A stretch of 20,699 bases of DNA from an uncultured Clostridia bacterium (GCA_947086925.1 CAMUAL010000031.1:1-20699); one strand, 5' to 3'; positions 1-6,258 are shown, counted from the first letter of the stretch. Numbers and translations are program-made. Notes: a model not told the origin generated them from the sequence alone.

Positions 1-364
1 TTGCTCTATGGTGGTTAGCCATTCTATTGAATTGTTTGCATAGTTTTAGCTCAAAAGATACTCTTTAACCGAAAAATTTGTAACACAAAATAGACTATCA
101 ACGCTATCCGACTTATCGCTAACAAAGAGATCTCGGATAACTCCGGTTGCACTCGTTGTCATACAAAACTGTACAACGATAAAAGCCTATCACGTCTCAC
201 GAATTTTGCGTATAAAAACAAAACCTACGCTTCATCCGTAAGCTAAGGCACAGGCGGCTCTACCGCCCAAAACCTTCTGCTTCCTGTGGACGAACTCTTT
301 AACGTCCACCGCAGAACTCCCACCCCGAAGGGTACAACACCACTCATTACACTACTGTAGTATG
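1..364 (-). ncRNA. Candidate large structured non-coding RNA (partial, runs off left edge)
   Basis: This stretch has no credible protein gene but carries a near-consensus minus-strand promoter (371-399), giving a predicted 5' end near 364. Read on the minus strand, it folds into successive hairpins. 322-325 pairs with 330-333 around a UUCG tetraloop. 275-280 pairs with 311-316 and encloses a 7-bp stem 286-292/303-309 with a 10-nt loop. 253-257 pairs with 263-267. 224-229 pairs with 237-242. 153-159 pairs with 173-179. 103-111 pairs with 133-141. 6-10 pairs with 39-43, enclosing 21-24/29-32. Two stems contain G-U pairs that exist only in the minus-strand RNA, which supports the orientation. 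The loop sequence GUUAAAGAGU (303-294) recurs at 69-60, and both copies can pair with CUCUUU at 129-124. I do not recognise the family. Large ornate RNAs of phages and mobile elements (ROOL, GOLLD types) and a guide RNA of an IscB/TnpB-like element are possibilities only. Confidence 0.6.
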
Positions 365-370
365 TTATAT

Positions 371-399
371 ATTGTATCACAAGTTAAATGGCAAGTCAA
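371..399 (-). promoter_or_regulatory. Strong sigma-70-type promoter of the structured RNA
   Basis: On the minus strand, TTGACT (399-394) and TACAAT (376-371) are separated by exactly 17 bp, one mismatch from consensus in each box. Transcription should start near 364 and run leftward into the structured region. No ribosome binding site or start codon follows at a sensible distance, so the product is probably RNA. Confidence 0.75.
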
Positions 400-465
400 T
401 AGTTTATTGAAACAAATGTTTGCAAATTTTGATAGTTTTTGTCGAAAGTTTTAATGTGCGTCTTG

Positions 466-494
466 TTGCAATATATGAATAGATATGTTATAAT
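466..494 (+). promoter_or_regulatory. Promoter of the XRE regulator gene
   Basis: TTGCAA (466-471) and TATAAT (489-494) have a 17-bp spacer, with the gene starting at 522. It is divergent from the promoter of the minus-strand structured RNA, the two -35 boxes lying about 70 bp apart. Confidence 0.7.
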
Positions 495-521
495 ACTGCT
501 ATACTTTGTTAGAGGTTTATT

Positions 522-713
522 ATGACATTCGCTGAAAAGATTAAATCTGCAAGATTACAAATGTATTTAAGTCAAGAGAAGTTTGCAAAGGAACTTGGAG
601 TATCTTTCGCTACTATCAACCGATGGGAACGCGGACTTTGCGAACCGAATTATGACGGTCAAAAGGCTTTCCATGATTTTTGCATAAAAAATAATTTAAA
701 TATTGAAGATTAA
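522..713 (+). CDS. Small XRE-family HTH regulator, possible restriction-modification controller
   Basis: This 63-residue protein is almost entirely one Cro/C1-type helix-turn-helix. It starts with an amphipathic helix (about residues 4-14), then the SQEKFAKELGVS and FATINRWERG segments typical of XRE domains. The start has a good AGAGG ribosome binding site and a consensus promoter upstream. It has no room for a second domain, so it probably acts as a dimer on a palindromic site. It sits immediately upstream of two DNA methyltransferase genes, with a 25-bp palindrome in between (720-744). This arrangement matches the controller (C) proteins of restriction-modification systems, although C proteins are usually slightly longer. 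A phage or ICE repressor is the alternative. The XRE family is clear; the controller role is inferred from context. Confidence 0.8.
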   Translation: MTFAEKIKSARLQMYLSQEKFAKELGVSFATINRWERGLCEPNYDGQKAFHDFCIKNNLNIED

Positions 714-719
714 TTTTAA

Positions 720-744
720 ATATATGACAATATTTGTCATATAT
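720..744. promoter_or_regulatory. Palindromic operator between XRE gene and methyltransferase genes
   Basis: ATATATGACAA (720-730) and TTGTCATATAT (734-744) are perfect 11-bp inverted arms around a 3-bp centre. A possible -10 box TATACT lies at 752-757, which would put the palindrome over the -35 region. This is a likely binding site for the XRE protein encoded just upstream. No T-run follows, so a terminator is less likely. Confidence 0.6.
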
Positions 745-783
745 ATTGTGCTATACTTAAAACAATTTATTGGGTAAAGAGTT

Positions 784-1488
784 ATGGATAAATTTATTTT
801 TAAGAATTGTGATTACAAAGATTTGCTCAAAGAATTAGCCGAACAGAAAATTAAGATTGATGCAGTTATAACTGATCCCCCTTATGGGGTTAGCAGAAAG
901 CATCAGCTTGGCTTTAGCAATATGGGCAGAGCCGGAATGGACTATGGTGATTGGGATTACAACTTTGACCAAAAGGAATGGATTCGACTTTGTGCGCCTC
1001 TTATCAAGGACGGGGGTACTATTATCGTATTCAATGATTGGAAGAACTTCTCATATATTGTAGAAGAATTAGATAATCAAGGATTCTCTATGAAAGACGT
1101 TATAAGATGGGTTAAGCCAAACCCTATGCCTCGCAATACTGATAGGCGATACGTTGGAGATTTTGAACTTGCGATTTGGGCAGTAAAAGACGGCGGCAAA
1201 TGGACTTTTAATAAACCGGAAGGGACTTCCTACCTTCGCCCTATATATAAATGTCCAAGTGTAGCAAGTAAAAAAAGACTACACCCCACTCAAAAACCGC
1301 TAAAACTTATTGAAGATATTTTGCAGGTACACACAAATGAAAACGATGTTGTGCTTGACCTATTTACAGGATCAGGCACGACAGCCGAAGCATGTCTCAA
1401 ACATAATAGAATTTTTATAGGCTCAGAATTAAACGAAGAATTTTATCGTAAGGCAATGGAACGGTTACAATGCTATATTCACCAATAA
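784..1488 (+). CDS. DNA (adenine- or cytosine-N4-) methyltransferase, N6_N4 family, DpnA-like
   Basis: This is a 234-residue site-specific amino-methyltransferase that would methylate an exocyclic amine in DNA using S-adenosylmethionine. The catalytic motif DPPYGVS lies at residues 31-37. HPTQKP is at 167-172 and the SAM-binding motif FTGSGTT at 194-200, close to the C-terminus. Catalytic motif before SAM motif is the beta-class order, and the length is normal for a compact enzyme. The start has only a weak ribosome binding site (AAAGAG). Its last 19 bases overlap the next gene, which encodes a D12-class adenine methyltransferase, so the two are co-translated. A beta-class enzyme paired with a D12-class enzyme recalls dpnA/dpnM of DpnII systems. 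The specificity (for example GATC) is inferred from that arrangement alone and not read from the sequence. Confidence 0.9.
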   Translation: MDKFIFKNCDYKDLLKELAEQKIKIDAVITDPPYGVSRKHQLGFSNMGRAGMDYGDWDYNFDQKEWIRLCAPLIKDGGTIIVFNDWKNFSYIVEELDNQGFSMKDVIRWVKPNPMPRNTDRRYVGDFELAIWAVKDGGKWTFNKPEGTSYLRPIYKCPSVASKKRLHPTQKPLKLIEDILQVHTNENDVVLDLFTGSGTTAEACLKHNRIFIGSELNEEFYRKAMERLQCYIHQ

Positions 1489-2249
1489 ACTATCAGGGCA
1501 ACAAGTCTCGTATTGTTGATAGGTTGCTTCAATTTATTCCACAGGGTACAACTTCTATTCACGAGATCTTTTGTGGTAGTGCTATCTTATCGTTTGCATC
1601 TAACATTGAACAAGTATATCTGAATGATACTAACCATTATATCTTGGATTTAATAGAATTCTTTTGTCAAAACGAAGCGGAAAGGATTATTGAAAGAACA
1701 GACGAGATTATCAGACAGTATGGGTTAACCAACACGTTCTATGAAGGGCGCAATCAGTATATTGAACTCAAACATGAAGGGCTTTCACACTATAACCGAG
1801 AGGCATTCAACAGATTAAAATTTGACTATAACAGGGACAAAGACATATCAAAATTATTTACTCTTATCATTTACGGGTTCAACCACTACTTGCGCTTCAA
1901 TGGCAAAGACGAATTTAATATACCCGTAGGGAAGGTTGATTTCGTAGTATCTTTACGCAAACGTACAGTTGATTATTGTAAAGCAATTCATAATAAGCAT
2001 ATTACATTCAGCAATAGTGATTTCCGGACTCAGACATTATATGAAGGCTTTGATGAAACAGCTCTGTTTTACTTTGACCCTCCCTATTTAATTACAGATG
2101 CTCCTTACAACACCTTCTGGTCTGAATTGGATGAGAAAGATTTACTTGACTTGCTTGATTCTTTAAATGAACAAGGATTGAGATTCCTACTCTCCAACGT
2201 AACCGAATCAAATACATTAATTAATACGTTTGTAAAGGAATACTATTAA
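1470..2249 (+). CDS. D12-class DNA adenine methyltransferase, C-terminus apparently missing
   Basis: This 259-residue protein resembles alpha-class (Dam/DpnM, D12) N6-adenine methyltransferases. It opens with YSPINYQGNKSRI, the N-terminal motif of the class, followed by the SAM region IFCGSAIL (33-40), a helical target-recognition insert (about 70-180), and the catalytic motif DPPY (203-206). It stops soon after the LLSNV strand (240-244). Relatives normally continue for some 30-40 residues, to a final strand ending in an Asn-Tyr-like motif, so the protein looks shortened. Motif I also reads F-x-G-x-A where F-x-G-x-G is usual. Either change could weaken activity. The serine recombinase gene begins 9 bases after the stop, exactly where a nuclease gene would be expected in a DpnII-type operon. 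Confidence 0.85.
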   Translation: MLYSPINYQGNKSRIVDRLLQFIPQGTTSIHEIFCGSAILSFASNIEQVYLNDTNHYILDLIEFFCQNEAERIIERTDEIIRQYGLTNTFYEGRNQYIELKHEGLSHYNREAFNRLKFDYNRDKDISKLFTLIIYGFNHYLRFNGKDEFNIPVGKVDFVVSLRKRTVDYCKAIHNKHITFSNSDFRTQTLYEGFDETALFYFDPPYLITDAPYNTFWSELDEKDLLDLLDSLNEQGLRFLLSNVTESNTLINTFVKEYY

Positions 2250-2258
2250 AATCCTCTA

Positions 2259-3248
2259 ATGAAAGCAGTTATATACGCCCGCTATTCAAGTGACAATCAG
2301 CGTGAAGAAAGTATCGAAGGGCAACTTCGGGATTGTAACGAATACGCGAAATACAACGATATAGAAATTGTCGGGCAGTACATAGATAGAGCTTATTCAG
2401 CTAAAACCGATGACCGCCCCGACTTTCAGAAAATGATAGCCGACAGCAGCAAAAAGCTATTTGACGTTGTTCTCGTATGGAAATTAGACAGATTTGCCCG
2501 CAGTCGCTACGACTCCGCTTTCTACCGCTACACTTTACGCAAGAACGGCGTTAAAATCATCTCCGTAAAAGAGAATATCTCGGACGGTCCCGAAGGTATT
2601 ATCCTTGAATCGATGATAGAAGCTATGGCGGAATATTATTCCGCCAATCTCTCTCAAAACGTAAAGCGCGGATTCAGAGAAAACGCATTAAAGGGCAAAT
2701 GGAACGGCGGCGCAATTCCTTTCGGTTATAAGGTCGTCGACCATCGGCTTGTCATAGACGAAGAAGCCGCCCCTATCGTTGCACTCGCTTTCCAGATGTG
2801 CGCAGACGGAAAGACCGCAAAAGAAATTTATGACTTTTTAAGATTAAAGGGACTTCGCCGCGCAGACGGAAAGTTAATCGCCTACAATAGTGTTTTGTAT
2901 ATGCTTTCCAACCGTACATATATCGGCGAATATCGTCATTCGGGAATCGTGTTAGAAGATGCTATCCCCGCCATAATCGATAAAGGCTTATTTGAAAAGG
3001 TTCAATCCACGATACAGAAACACTCTATTGCGCCCGCCGCCCATAAGGACGAGAATGACTATCTTCTTACAACTCATCTTTATTGCGGCAAGTGCGGTGC
3101 ATTGATGACGGCTTATTCGGGAACAAGCCAAAACGGCAAAGCCTATCGTTATTATATCTGTAACCGTGCGCGTAAGCATCTTTGCGACAAACATAAAGTC
3201 GATAAAGAAAAAATCGAAAACTTTATTGTAAACAAGACAATCAGTTAA
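2259..3248 (+). CDS. Large serine recombinase (integrase), truncated after the zinc ribbon
   Basis: This is a site-specific DNA recombinase of the large serine family, which integrates and excises mobile elements through a 5'-phosphoserine intermediate. The resolvase domain spans about residues 1-150, with YARYSS (6-11, nucleophile probably Ser10) and the Arg-rich LDRFARSR (76-83). The recombinase domain follows (about 155-260, with PFGYK near 175-180), then a zinc ribbon with CGKCG and a later Cys pair (about 275-315). Full-length members usually have another 100-200 residues, including a coiled coil that controls synapsis. Here the frame stops at residue 329, just as that region begins. No Shine-Dalgarno site precedes the start, which lies 9 bases after the methyltransferase stop. 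The stop is followed by one base and then the start of a ferredoxin gene, so an element boundary probably lies at its end. Confidence 0.88.
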   Translation: MKAVIYARYSSDNQREESIEGQLRDCNEYAKYNDIEIVGQYIDRAYSAKTDDRPDFQKMIADSSKKLFDVVLVWKLDRFARSRYDSAFYRYTLRKNGVKIISVKENISDGPEGIILESMIEAMAEYYSANLSQNVKRGFRENALKGKWNGGAIPFGYKVVDHRLVIDEEAAPIVALAFQMCADGKTAKEIYDFLRLKGLRRADGKLIAYNSVLYMLSNRTYIGEYRHSGIVLEDAIPAIIDKGLFEKVQSTIQKHSIAPAAHKDENDYLLTTHLYCGKCGALMTAYSGTSQNGKAYRYYICNRARKHLCDKHKVDKEKIENFIVNKTIS

Positions 3249-3249
3249 T

Positions 3250-3438
3250 ATGATTAAAACGCTTAGTTTGATTAAGAATAATTGTCCGCAAAACCATTCT
3301 TGTCCTGCCGTTAAAGTGTGTCCTGTGGGCGCGCTTTCGCAAAACGGATTCGATGCGCCTGTAATAAATCACGATAAATGCGTAAGATGCGGTAAATGTT
3401 CCGATTTCTGCCCCAAGAAAGCGTTGGTGCTTAAATAA
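3250..3438 (+). CDS. Small 4Fe-4S ferredoxin-type protein
   Basis: This 62-residue cytoplasmic iron-sulfur protein is likely to bind two 4Fe-4S clusters and carry electrons. The second half holds a canonical C-x2-C-x2-C-x3-C-P motif (C44, C47, C50, C54). The first half has CPQNHSCPAVKVCP (from C14), with C-x4-C-x4-C spacing instead of the classical C-x2-C-x2-C. This pattern is known from a widespread family of short clostridial ferredoxin-like proteins. No ribosome binding site is visible, because the bases upstream belong to the truncated recombinase gene. Its original leader was probably displaced by the mobile element. A flavodiiron protein that needs a small electron donor lies two genes downstream, but no partnership can be shown from sequence. 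Confidence 0.88.
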   Translation: MIKTLSLIKNNCPQNHSCPAVKVCPVGALSQNGFDAPVINHDKCVRCGKCSDFCPKKALVLK

Positions 3439-3482
3439 TATTTTTAATAAACGGCAAAGTAGATTTCAAAAGGTGACAAATC

Positions 3483-4052
3483 ATGGAAAAGAAACGGTTG
3501 TGCGATATGACGCTCGAAGAACTGTGGCGGCTGTTTCCCGTTGTGCTGACCCCGCACAACGATTGTTGGACGGAGTGGTTCGGGGAGGAAGCGGAGCATT
3601 TAAAAAGCATATTGCCGCCCGATACCGAGTATCACCATATAGGGAGTACCGCCGTTTGCGGAATTACGGCAAAGCCGATAATAGATATTTTGGTTGTTGC
3701 CGAATCGGGCGAGTGTATTAAAAGAAACGCCGAGATATTGAGTAAAAACGGATATATTATTATGTCGGAGCGCGGCAACCGAATATCTCTTAACAAAGGC
3801 TATACCGAAAACGGATTTGCCGAAAAGGTGTTCCATTTACATTTAAGATTAAAAGGCGATACCGACGAAATATATTTCAGGGACTACTTAAACGCTCATC
3901 CCGAAATCGCAAAAGAGTATGAGAATTTAAAACTGCGGCTTTGGAAAAAATATGAGCATAACCGAGATGCCTACACCGACGCGAAATCCGAATTTGTAAA
4001 AAAATACACCGATGCGGCGAAAAATTCGTTATATTCCGAGGTTGACTTATAA
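3483..4052 (+). CDS. GrpB family protein (nucleotidyltransferase-like fold)
   Basis: This 189-residue protein belongs to the GrpB/UPF0157 family. The family signature IGSTAVCGITAKPIIDILV lies at about residues 52-70 and resembles the G-S and D-x-D active-site strand of minimal nucleotidyltransferases. The HLHLR motif (about 118-122) and the C-terminal helix ending in a KSEFVKKYT segment are also typical. Length is normal. The AAGGTGA ribosome binding site fits the chosen start, and another frame over the same DNA is clearly not coding. The biochemical role of the family is not well established. The promoter of the next gene overlaps the end of this one (-35 box at 4042-4047), so the two need not be co-regulated. 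Confidence 0.85.
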   Translation: MEKKRLCDMTLEELWRLFPVVLTPHNDCWTEWFGEEAEHLKSILPPDTEYHHIGSTAVCGITAKPIIDILVVAESGECIKRNAEILSKNGYIIMSERGNRISLNKGYTENGFAEKVFHLHLRLKGDTDEIYFRDYLNAHPEIAKEYENLKLRLWKKYEHNRDAYTDAKSEFVKKYTDAAKNSLYSEVDL

Positions 4053-4070
4053 ATGCAAATCGTGTATTAT
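4042..4070 (+). promoter_or_regulatory. Promoter of the flavodiiron protein gene
   Basis: TTGACT (4042-4047) and TATTAT (4065-4070) have a 17-bp spacer. The -35 box lies inside the last codons of the GrpB-family gene, so the flavodiiron gene has its own start of transcription about 30 bases ahead of its ATG. Confidence 0.7.
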
Positions 4071-4102
4071 ATAGCCGTATTGAATTTTGAGAGGGTGAAG
4101 TT

Positions 4103-5254
4103 ATGTTTGAAGTTTGCAAAGATATTAAGTATATAGGCACCGACGATACCGACTTGGACTTGTTCGAGGGGCAGTACGTTGTGCCGAACGGAGTTTCGTA
4201 TAACTCGTATGTTTGCCTCGATAAAAAGGTGGCGGTGTTCGATACGGTAGACGGTCGAAAAACGGACGAGTGGCTGAATAACCTTAGTGTTGCGCTCGGG
4301 GAAAGACAACCCGATTATATTATCGTGTTGCACGTAGAACCCGACCATTCGGCAAGTCTGCCCGCGTTTCTGAAAAAGTATCCCAAAACAACGGTTGTGG
4401 GCAACGAAAAAACTTTTGCCTTTATAGAAAAGTTTTACGGCGAAATCGTTTCCGACAAGCTTACCGTTAAAGAGGGCGACGAGCTGACTTTGGGCAGTCA
4501 CGTGTTGACGTTCGTGTTTGCTCCCATGGTGCATTGGCCCGAGGTTATGATGGCGTTCGACAAGACCGCGGGGGTACTGTACAGTGCCGACGCGTTCGGA
4601 AAATTCGGCGCGCTTTCGTGCGGCGAAGATTGGCTCGACGAAGCTCGCAGATATTATATAAACATTGTGGGCAAATACGGCGCGCCCGTGCAGACCGTGC
4701 TTAAAAAGGCGTCGGCTTTAAACATAAAAACCATATGCCCGTTGCACGGACCCGTTCTTAGCGACAACCTTAATTACTATATTGACAAATACAATACGTG
4801 GAGCTTATATAAGCCGGAAGAAAACGGAGTTCTGATTGCGTATGCTTCGGTTTACGGCAATACGGCTTCCGCGGCAAAACTTTTGGCTTGCGAACTCGAT
4901 AAGCTCGGAGTTAAAAACGAAACAATCGATTTGAGCCGCTGTGACGCGTCGTATGCGGTGTCGAGCGCGTTTAAGTATTCCGCTCTCGTTGCGGCAAGCA
5001 TTACTTACGACGGCGGCATAATGCCGTGTATGGACGCATTCATAAACCGATTGAAGACAAAGAATTACGGCGGTCGCAAGGCGGGATTTATTCAGAACGG
5101 AAGTTGGGCGCCCATAGCCGCAAAGTCAATGAAAGCGGCGTTCGAGAACTTTAAAGATATGACCTTCTGCAATACTGCGGTTACGGTAAATTCCGCGCCC
5201 GACGAGAGTGCGGCTACGCAAATAAAGGCTCTTGCCGCCGAGCTGAAACAGTAG
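4103..5254 (+). CDS. fprA: Flavodiiron protein (O2/NO reductase, FprA type)
   Basis: This 383-residue cytoplasmic enzyme reduces oxygen to water, or nitric oxide to nitrous oxide, protecting anaerobes. The N-terminal metallo-beta-lactamase-like domain (1-240) carries the diiron ligands: H77-x-E79-x-D81-H82 in HVEPDH, H144 in MVHWPE, D163 in SADAFG and H215 in PLHGP. The C-terminal flavodoxin domain (about 244-383) opens with the FMN phosphate loop around ASVYGNT. Length and domain order match the simplest class, which lacks rubredoxin or NADH-reductase fusions and so needs an external electron donor. The start is supported by GAGAGGGTGAAG and a consensus promoter. A bidirectional terminator follows at 5313-5356. 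All expected metal ligands are present, so it should be active. Confidence 0.95.
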   Translation: MFEVCKDIKYIGTDDTDLDLFEGQYVVPNGVSYNSYVCLDKKVAVFDTVDGRKTDEWLNNLSVALGERQPDYIIVLHVEPDHSASLPAFLKKYPKTTVVGNEKTFAFIEKFYGEIVSDKLTVKEGDELTLGSHVLTFVFAPMVHWPEVMMAFDKTAGVLYSADAFGKFGALSCGEDWLDEARRYYINIVGKYGAPVQTVLKKASALNIKTICPLHGPVLSDNLNYYIDKYNTWSLYKPEENGVLIAYASVYGNTASAAKLLACELDKLGVKNETIDLSRCDASYAVSSAFKYSALVAASITYDGGIMPCMDAFINRLKTKNYGGRKAGFIQNGSWAPIAAKSMKAAFENFKDMTFCNTAVTVNSAPDESAATQIKALAAELKQ

Positions 5255-5310
5255 CAAGCTTAACCCATAAAGCGGAAACATACAACGGATAACGAACAAA
5301 AAAGAAACGC

Positions 5311-5356
5311 AAAAAAACCGAACGCGGGAGAGCACCCGTATTCGGTTTTTGTTTTT
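5311..5356. terminator. Bidirectional rho-independent terminator
   Basis: AAAAACCGAA (5313-5322) pairs with TTCGGTTTTT (5341-5350), enclosing an inner CGGG/CCCG stem (5325-5328/5335-5338). T-rich tracts occur on both strands (5346-5356 on plus; the A-run 5311-5317 on minus). It can end both the flavodiiron gene and the facing membrane-protein gene. Confidence 0.85.
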
Positions 5357-5403
5357 AATCTGCCTTGCGCAATCTGAAAAGGGAGCGCGAATAAACAACG
5401 CGA

Positions 5404-5781
5404 TTAAATCAAAGAGAGCGCGTACACTGCAATATAAATGCTTGCCGCCGTACATATTGCAAATACGGCAAGCGCAATCCACGTAACGGGTTTGCGGTTG
5501 ATGGTGACTTGCAAAATGAAATTAAAAAGAGATTGCAGCAGGCATATAATACTTCCGCCCGCGCCGATTAAAAGAATTGCTATGTTGAATATAACGAGCA
5601 ATGCGCCGCTGCCTTGCATAAGAGAGGGGAATATAAGCATAAGACATGCGAGCGGTACGGCAATCACGGCGTAGATAACGGAAAAAACTCCGAATCTCAC
5701 GGTATTTTTACGTCTTTCGGGGTCGTTGCGTATTTCGCTCGCTTTTACAATACTGAGGATAATACCGAAAGTTCCTCTCAT
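5404..5781 (-). CDS. Hypothetical membrane protein with three to four TM helices
   Basis: This 125-residue integral membrane protein starts MRGTFGIILSIV. Hydrophobic segments lie at about 30-52, 60-90 (possibly two) and 99-124, separated by short charged turns. The N-terminal 27 residues are polar (KASEIRNDPERRKN) and probably cytoplasmic. The start at 5781 was chosen over an upstream in-frame ATG at 5928 because GAGGTG lies 4 bases before it and a consensus minus-strand promoter lies at 5825-5853. The longer version would start upstream of that promoter and run through the hairpin at 5894-5926. No family is recognised. Its neighbour on the same strand is another small membrane protein with its own promoter and terminator, so the two are probably independent units. 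Confidence 0.75.
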   Translation of the reverse strand: MRGTFGIILSIVKASEIRNDPERRKNTVRFGVFSVIYAVIAVPLACLMLIFPSLMQGSGALLVIFNIAILLIGAGGSIICLLQSLFNFILQVTINRKPVTWIALAVFAICTAASIYIAVYALSLI

Positions 5782-5824
5782 TTTCACCTCATTATATTGA
5801 AATATGCTTCCTAAACTTATTGCA

Positions 5825-5853
5825 AGTATACCATATTTAAGGTAAAATGTCAA
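5825..5853 (-). promoter_or_regulatory. Promoter of the 125-residue membrane protein gene
   Basis: On the minus strand, TTGACA (5853-5848) and TATACT (5830-5825) have a 17-bp spacer. The gene starts at 5781, so the leader would be about 37 bases. The position of this promoter settles the choice of the internal start codon. Confidence 0.75.
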
Positions 5854-5893
5854 TGTTGATTTTTGCGTGGGCGGGATATGTGCGGATTTGTAT

Positions 5894-5926
5894 AAAAAAA
5901 GCGGCGCACTTAAACGAGTGCGCCGC
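5894..5926 (-). terminator. Rho-independent terminator of the 73-residue membrane protein gene
   Basis: A perfect 10-bp GC-rich stem, GCGGCGCACT (5901-5910) with its complement at 5917-5926, has a 6-base loop. On the minus strand it is followed by seven T residues (5900-5894). It separates this gene from the next minus-strand gene. Confidence 0.9.
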
Positions 5927-5943
5927 ATTTCGGTAATGCCTTA

Positions 5944-6165
5944 TTAAACCGGAAGTAAACGAAGAATGTGCTTGGTGAAAAGCATAAGGATAAGGTCAAG
6001 CAACCAAACGATAGTGAAACCGAAAATCAGACGGATTATACCGGCAACGATTTTGCCCTCCGAGAAACGTGTGATAAAACCGCAAATCCACGAAGTAACG
6101 GGGATAATCGCCAATATAACGCTTACTATATAAGCGAGTCCGAAGTAATCTCCTTTTTTTGCCAT
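5944..6165 (-). CDS. Small hypothetical membrane protein (YqaE/Pmp3-like size)
   Basis: This 73-residue protein is almost wholly hydrophobic, with two membrane segments at about residues 8-31 and 38-63 joined by a short charged loop (RFSEGK). The start is firm: AAGGAGG lies 9 bases before the ATG and a promoter lies at 6199-6227. A strong terminator follows directly (5894-5926), so it is a single-gene transcript. Size and topology recall the small YqaE/Pmp3 membrane proteins or TM2-like proteins, and the charged loop between two helices is also reminiscent of TM2. I do not see a decisive signature for either, so the function is unknown. Confidence 0.75.
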   Translation of the reverse strand: MAKKGDYFGLAYIVSVILAIIPVTSWICGFITRFSEGKIVAGIIRLIFGFTIVWLLDLILMLFTKHILRLLPV

Positions 6166-6198
6166 GTGTTTTTACCTCCTTATTTTATTGTTTACACA

Positions 6199-6227
6199 AT
6201 TATAACATAGTTTGTTGCGCTTGTAAA
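6199..6227 (-). promoter_or_regulatory. Promoter of the 73-residue membrane protein gene
   Basis: On the minus strand, TTTACA (6227-6222) and TATAAT (6204-6199) have a 17-bp spacer. It is divergent from the ilvC promoter, whose -35 box is about 30 bp away. Confidence 0.75.
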
Positions 6228-6258
6228 TTATTTTATGCCCTGTTTTAAGTCAAATAAA

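Noticed and set aside
1..22. A minus-strand ATG at 22 open to the left edge
   Set aside because: Only 7 codons are visible, there is no Shine-Dalgarno site, and the stretch forms part of a hairpin (6-10/39-43).
94..243. A plus-strand open frame of about 49 codons with a C-x2-C pattern, ending in TAA at 241-243
   Set aside because: It has no start codon and no ribosome binding site, and it lies opposite the structured minus-strand RNA, whose hairpins explain the sequence better.
322..333. T-box-like GGGUGG motif near the start of the structured RNA
   Set aside because: The surrounding order of stems does not match a T-box, there is no downstream aminoacyl-tRNA or amino acid gene in view, and no terminator/antiterminator pair is seen.
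3473..3721. Plus-strand frame overlapping the start of the GrpB-family gene
   Set aside because: It lies in a different frame over a protein with clear family motifs and itself has none.
5782..5928. Longer start for the 125-residue membrane protein (ATG at 5928)
   Set aside because: It would begin upstream of the gene's own promoter and run through the terminator stem of the neighbouring gene; the internal ATG has a good ribosome binding site.
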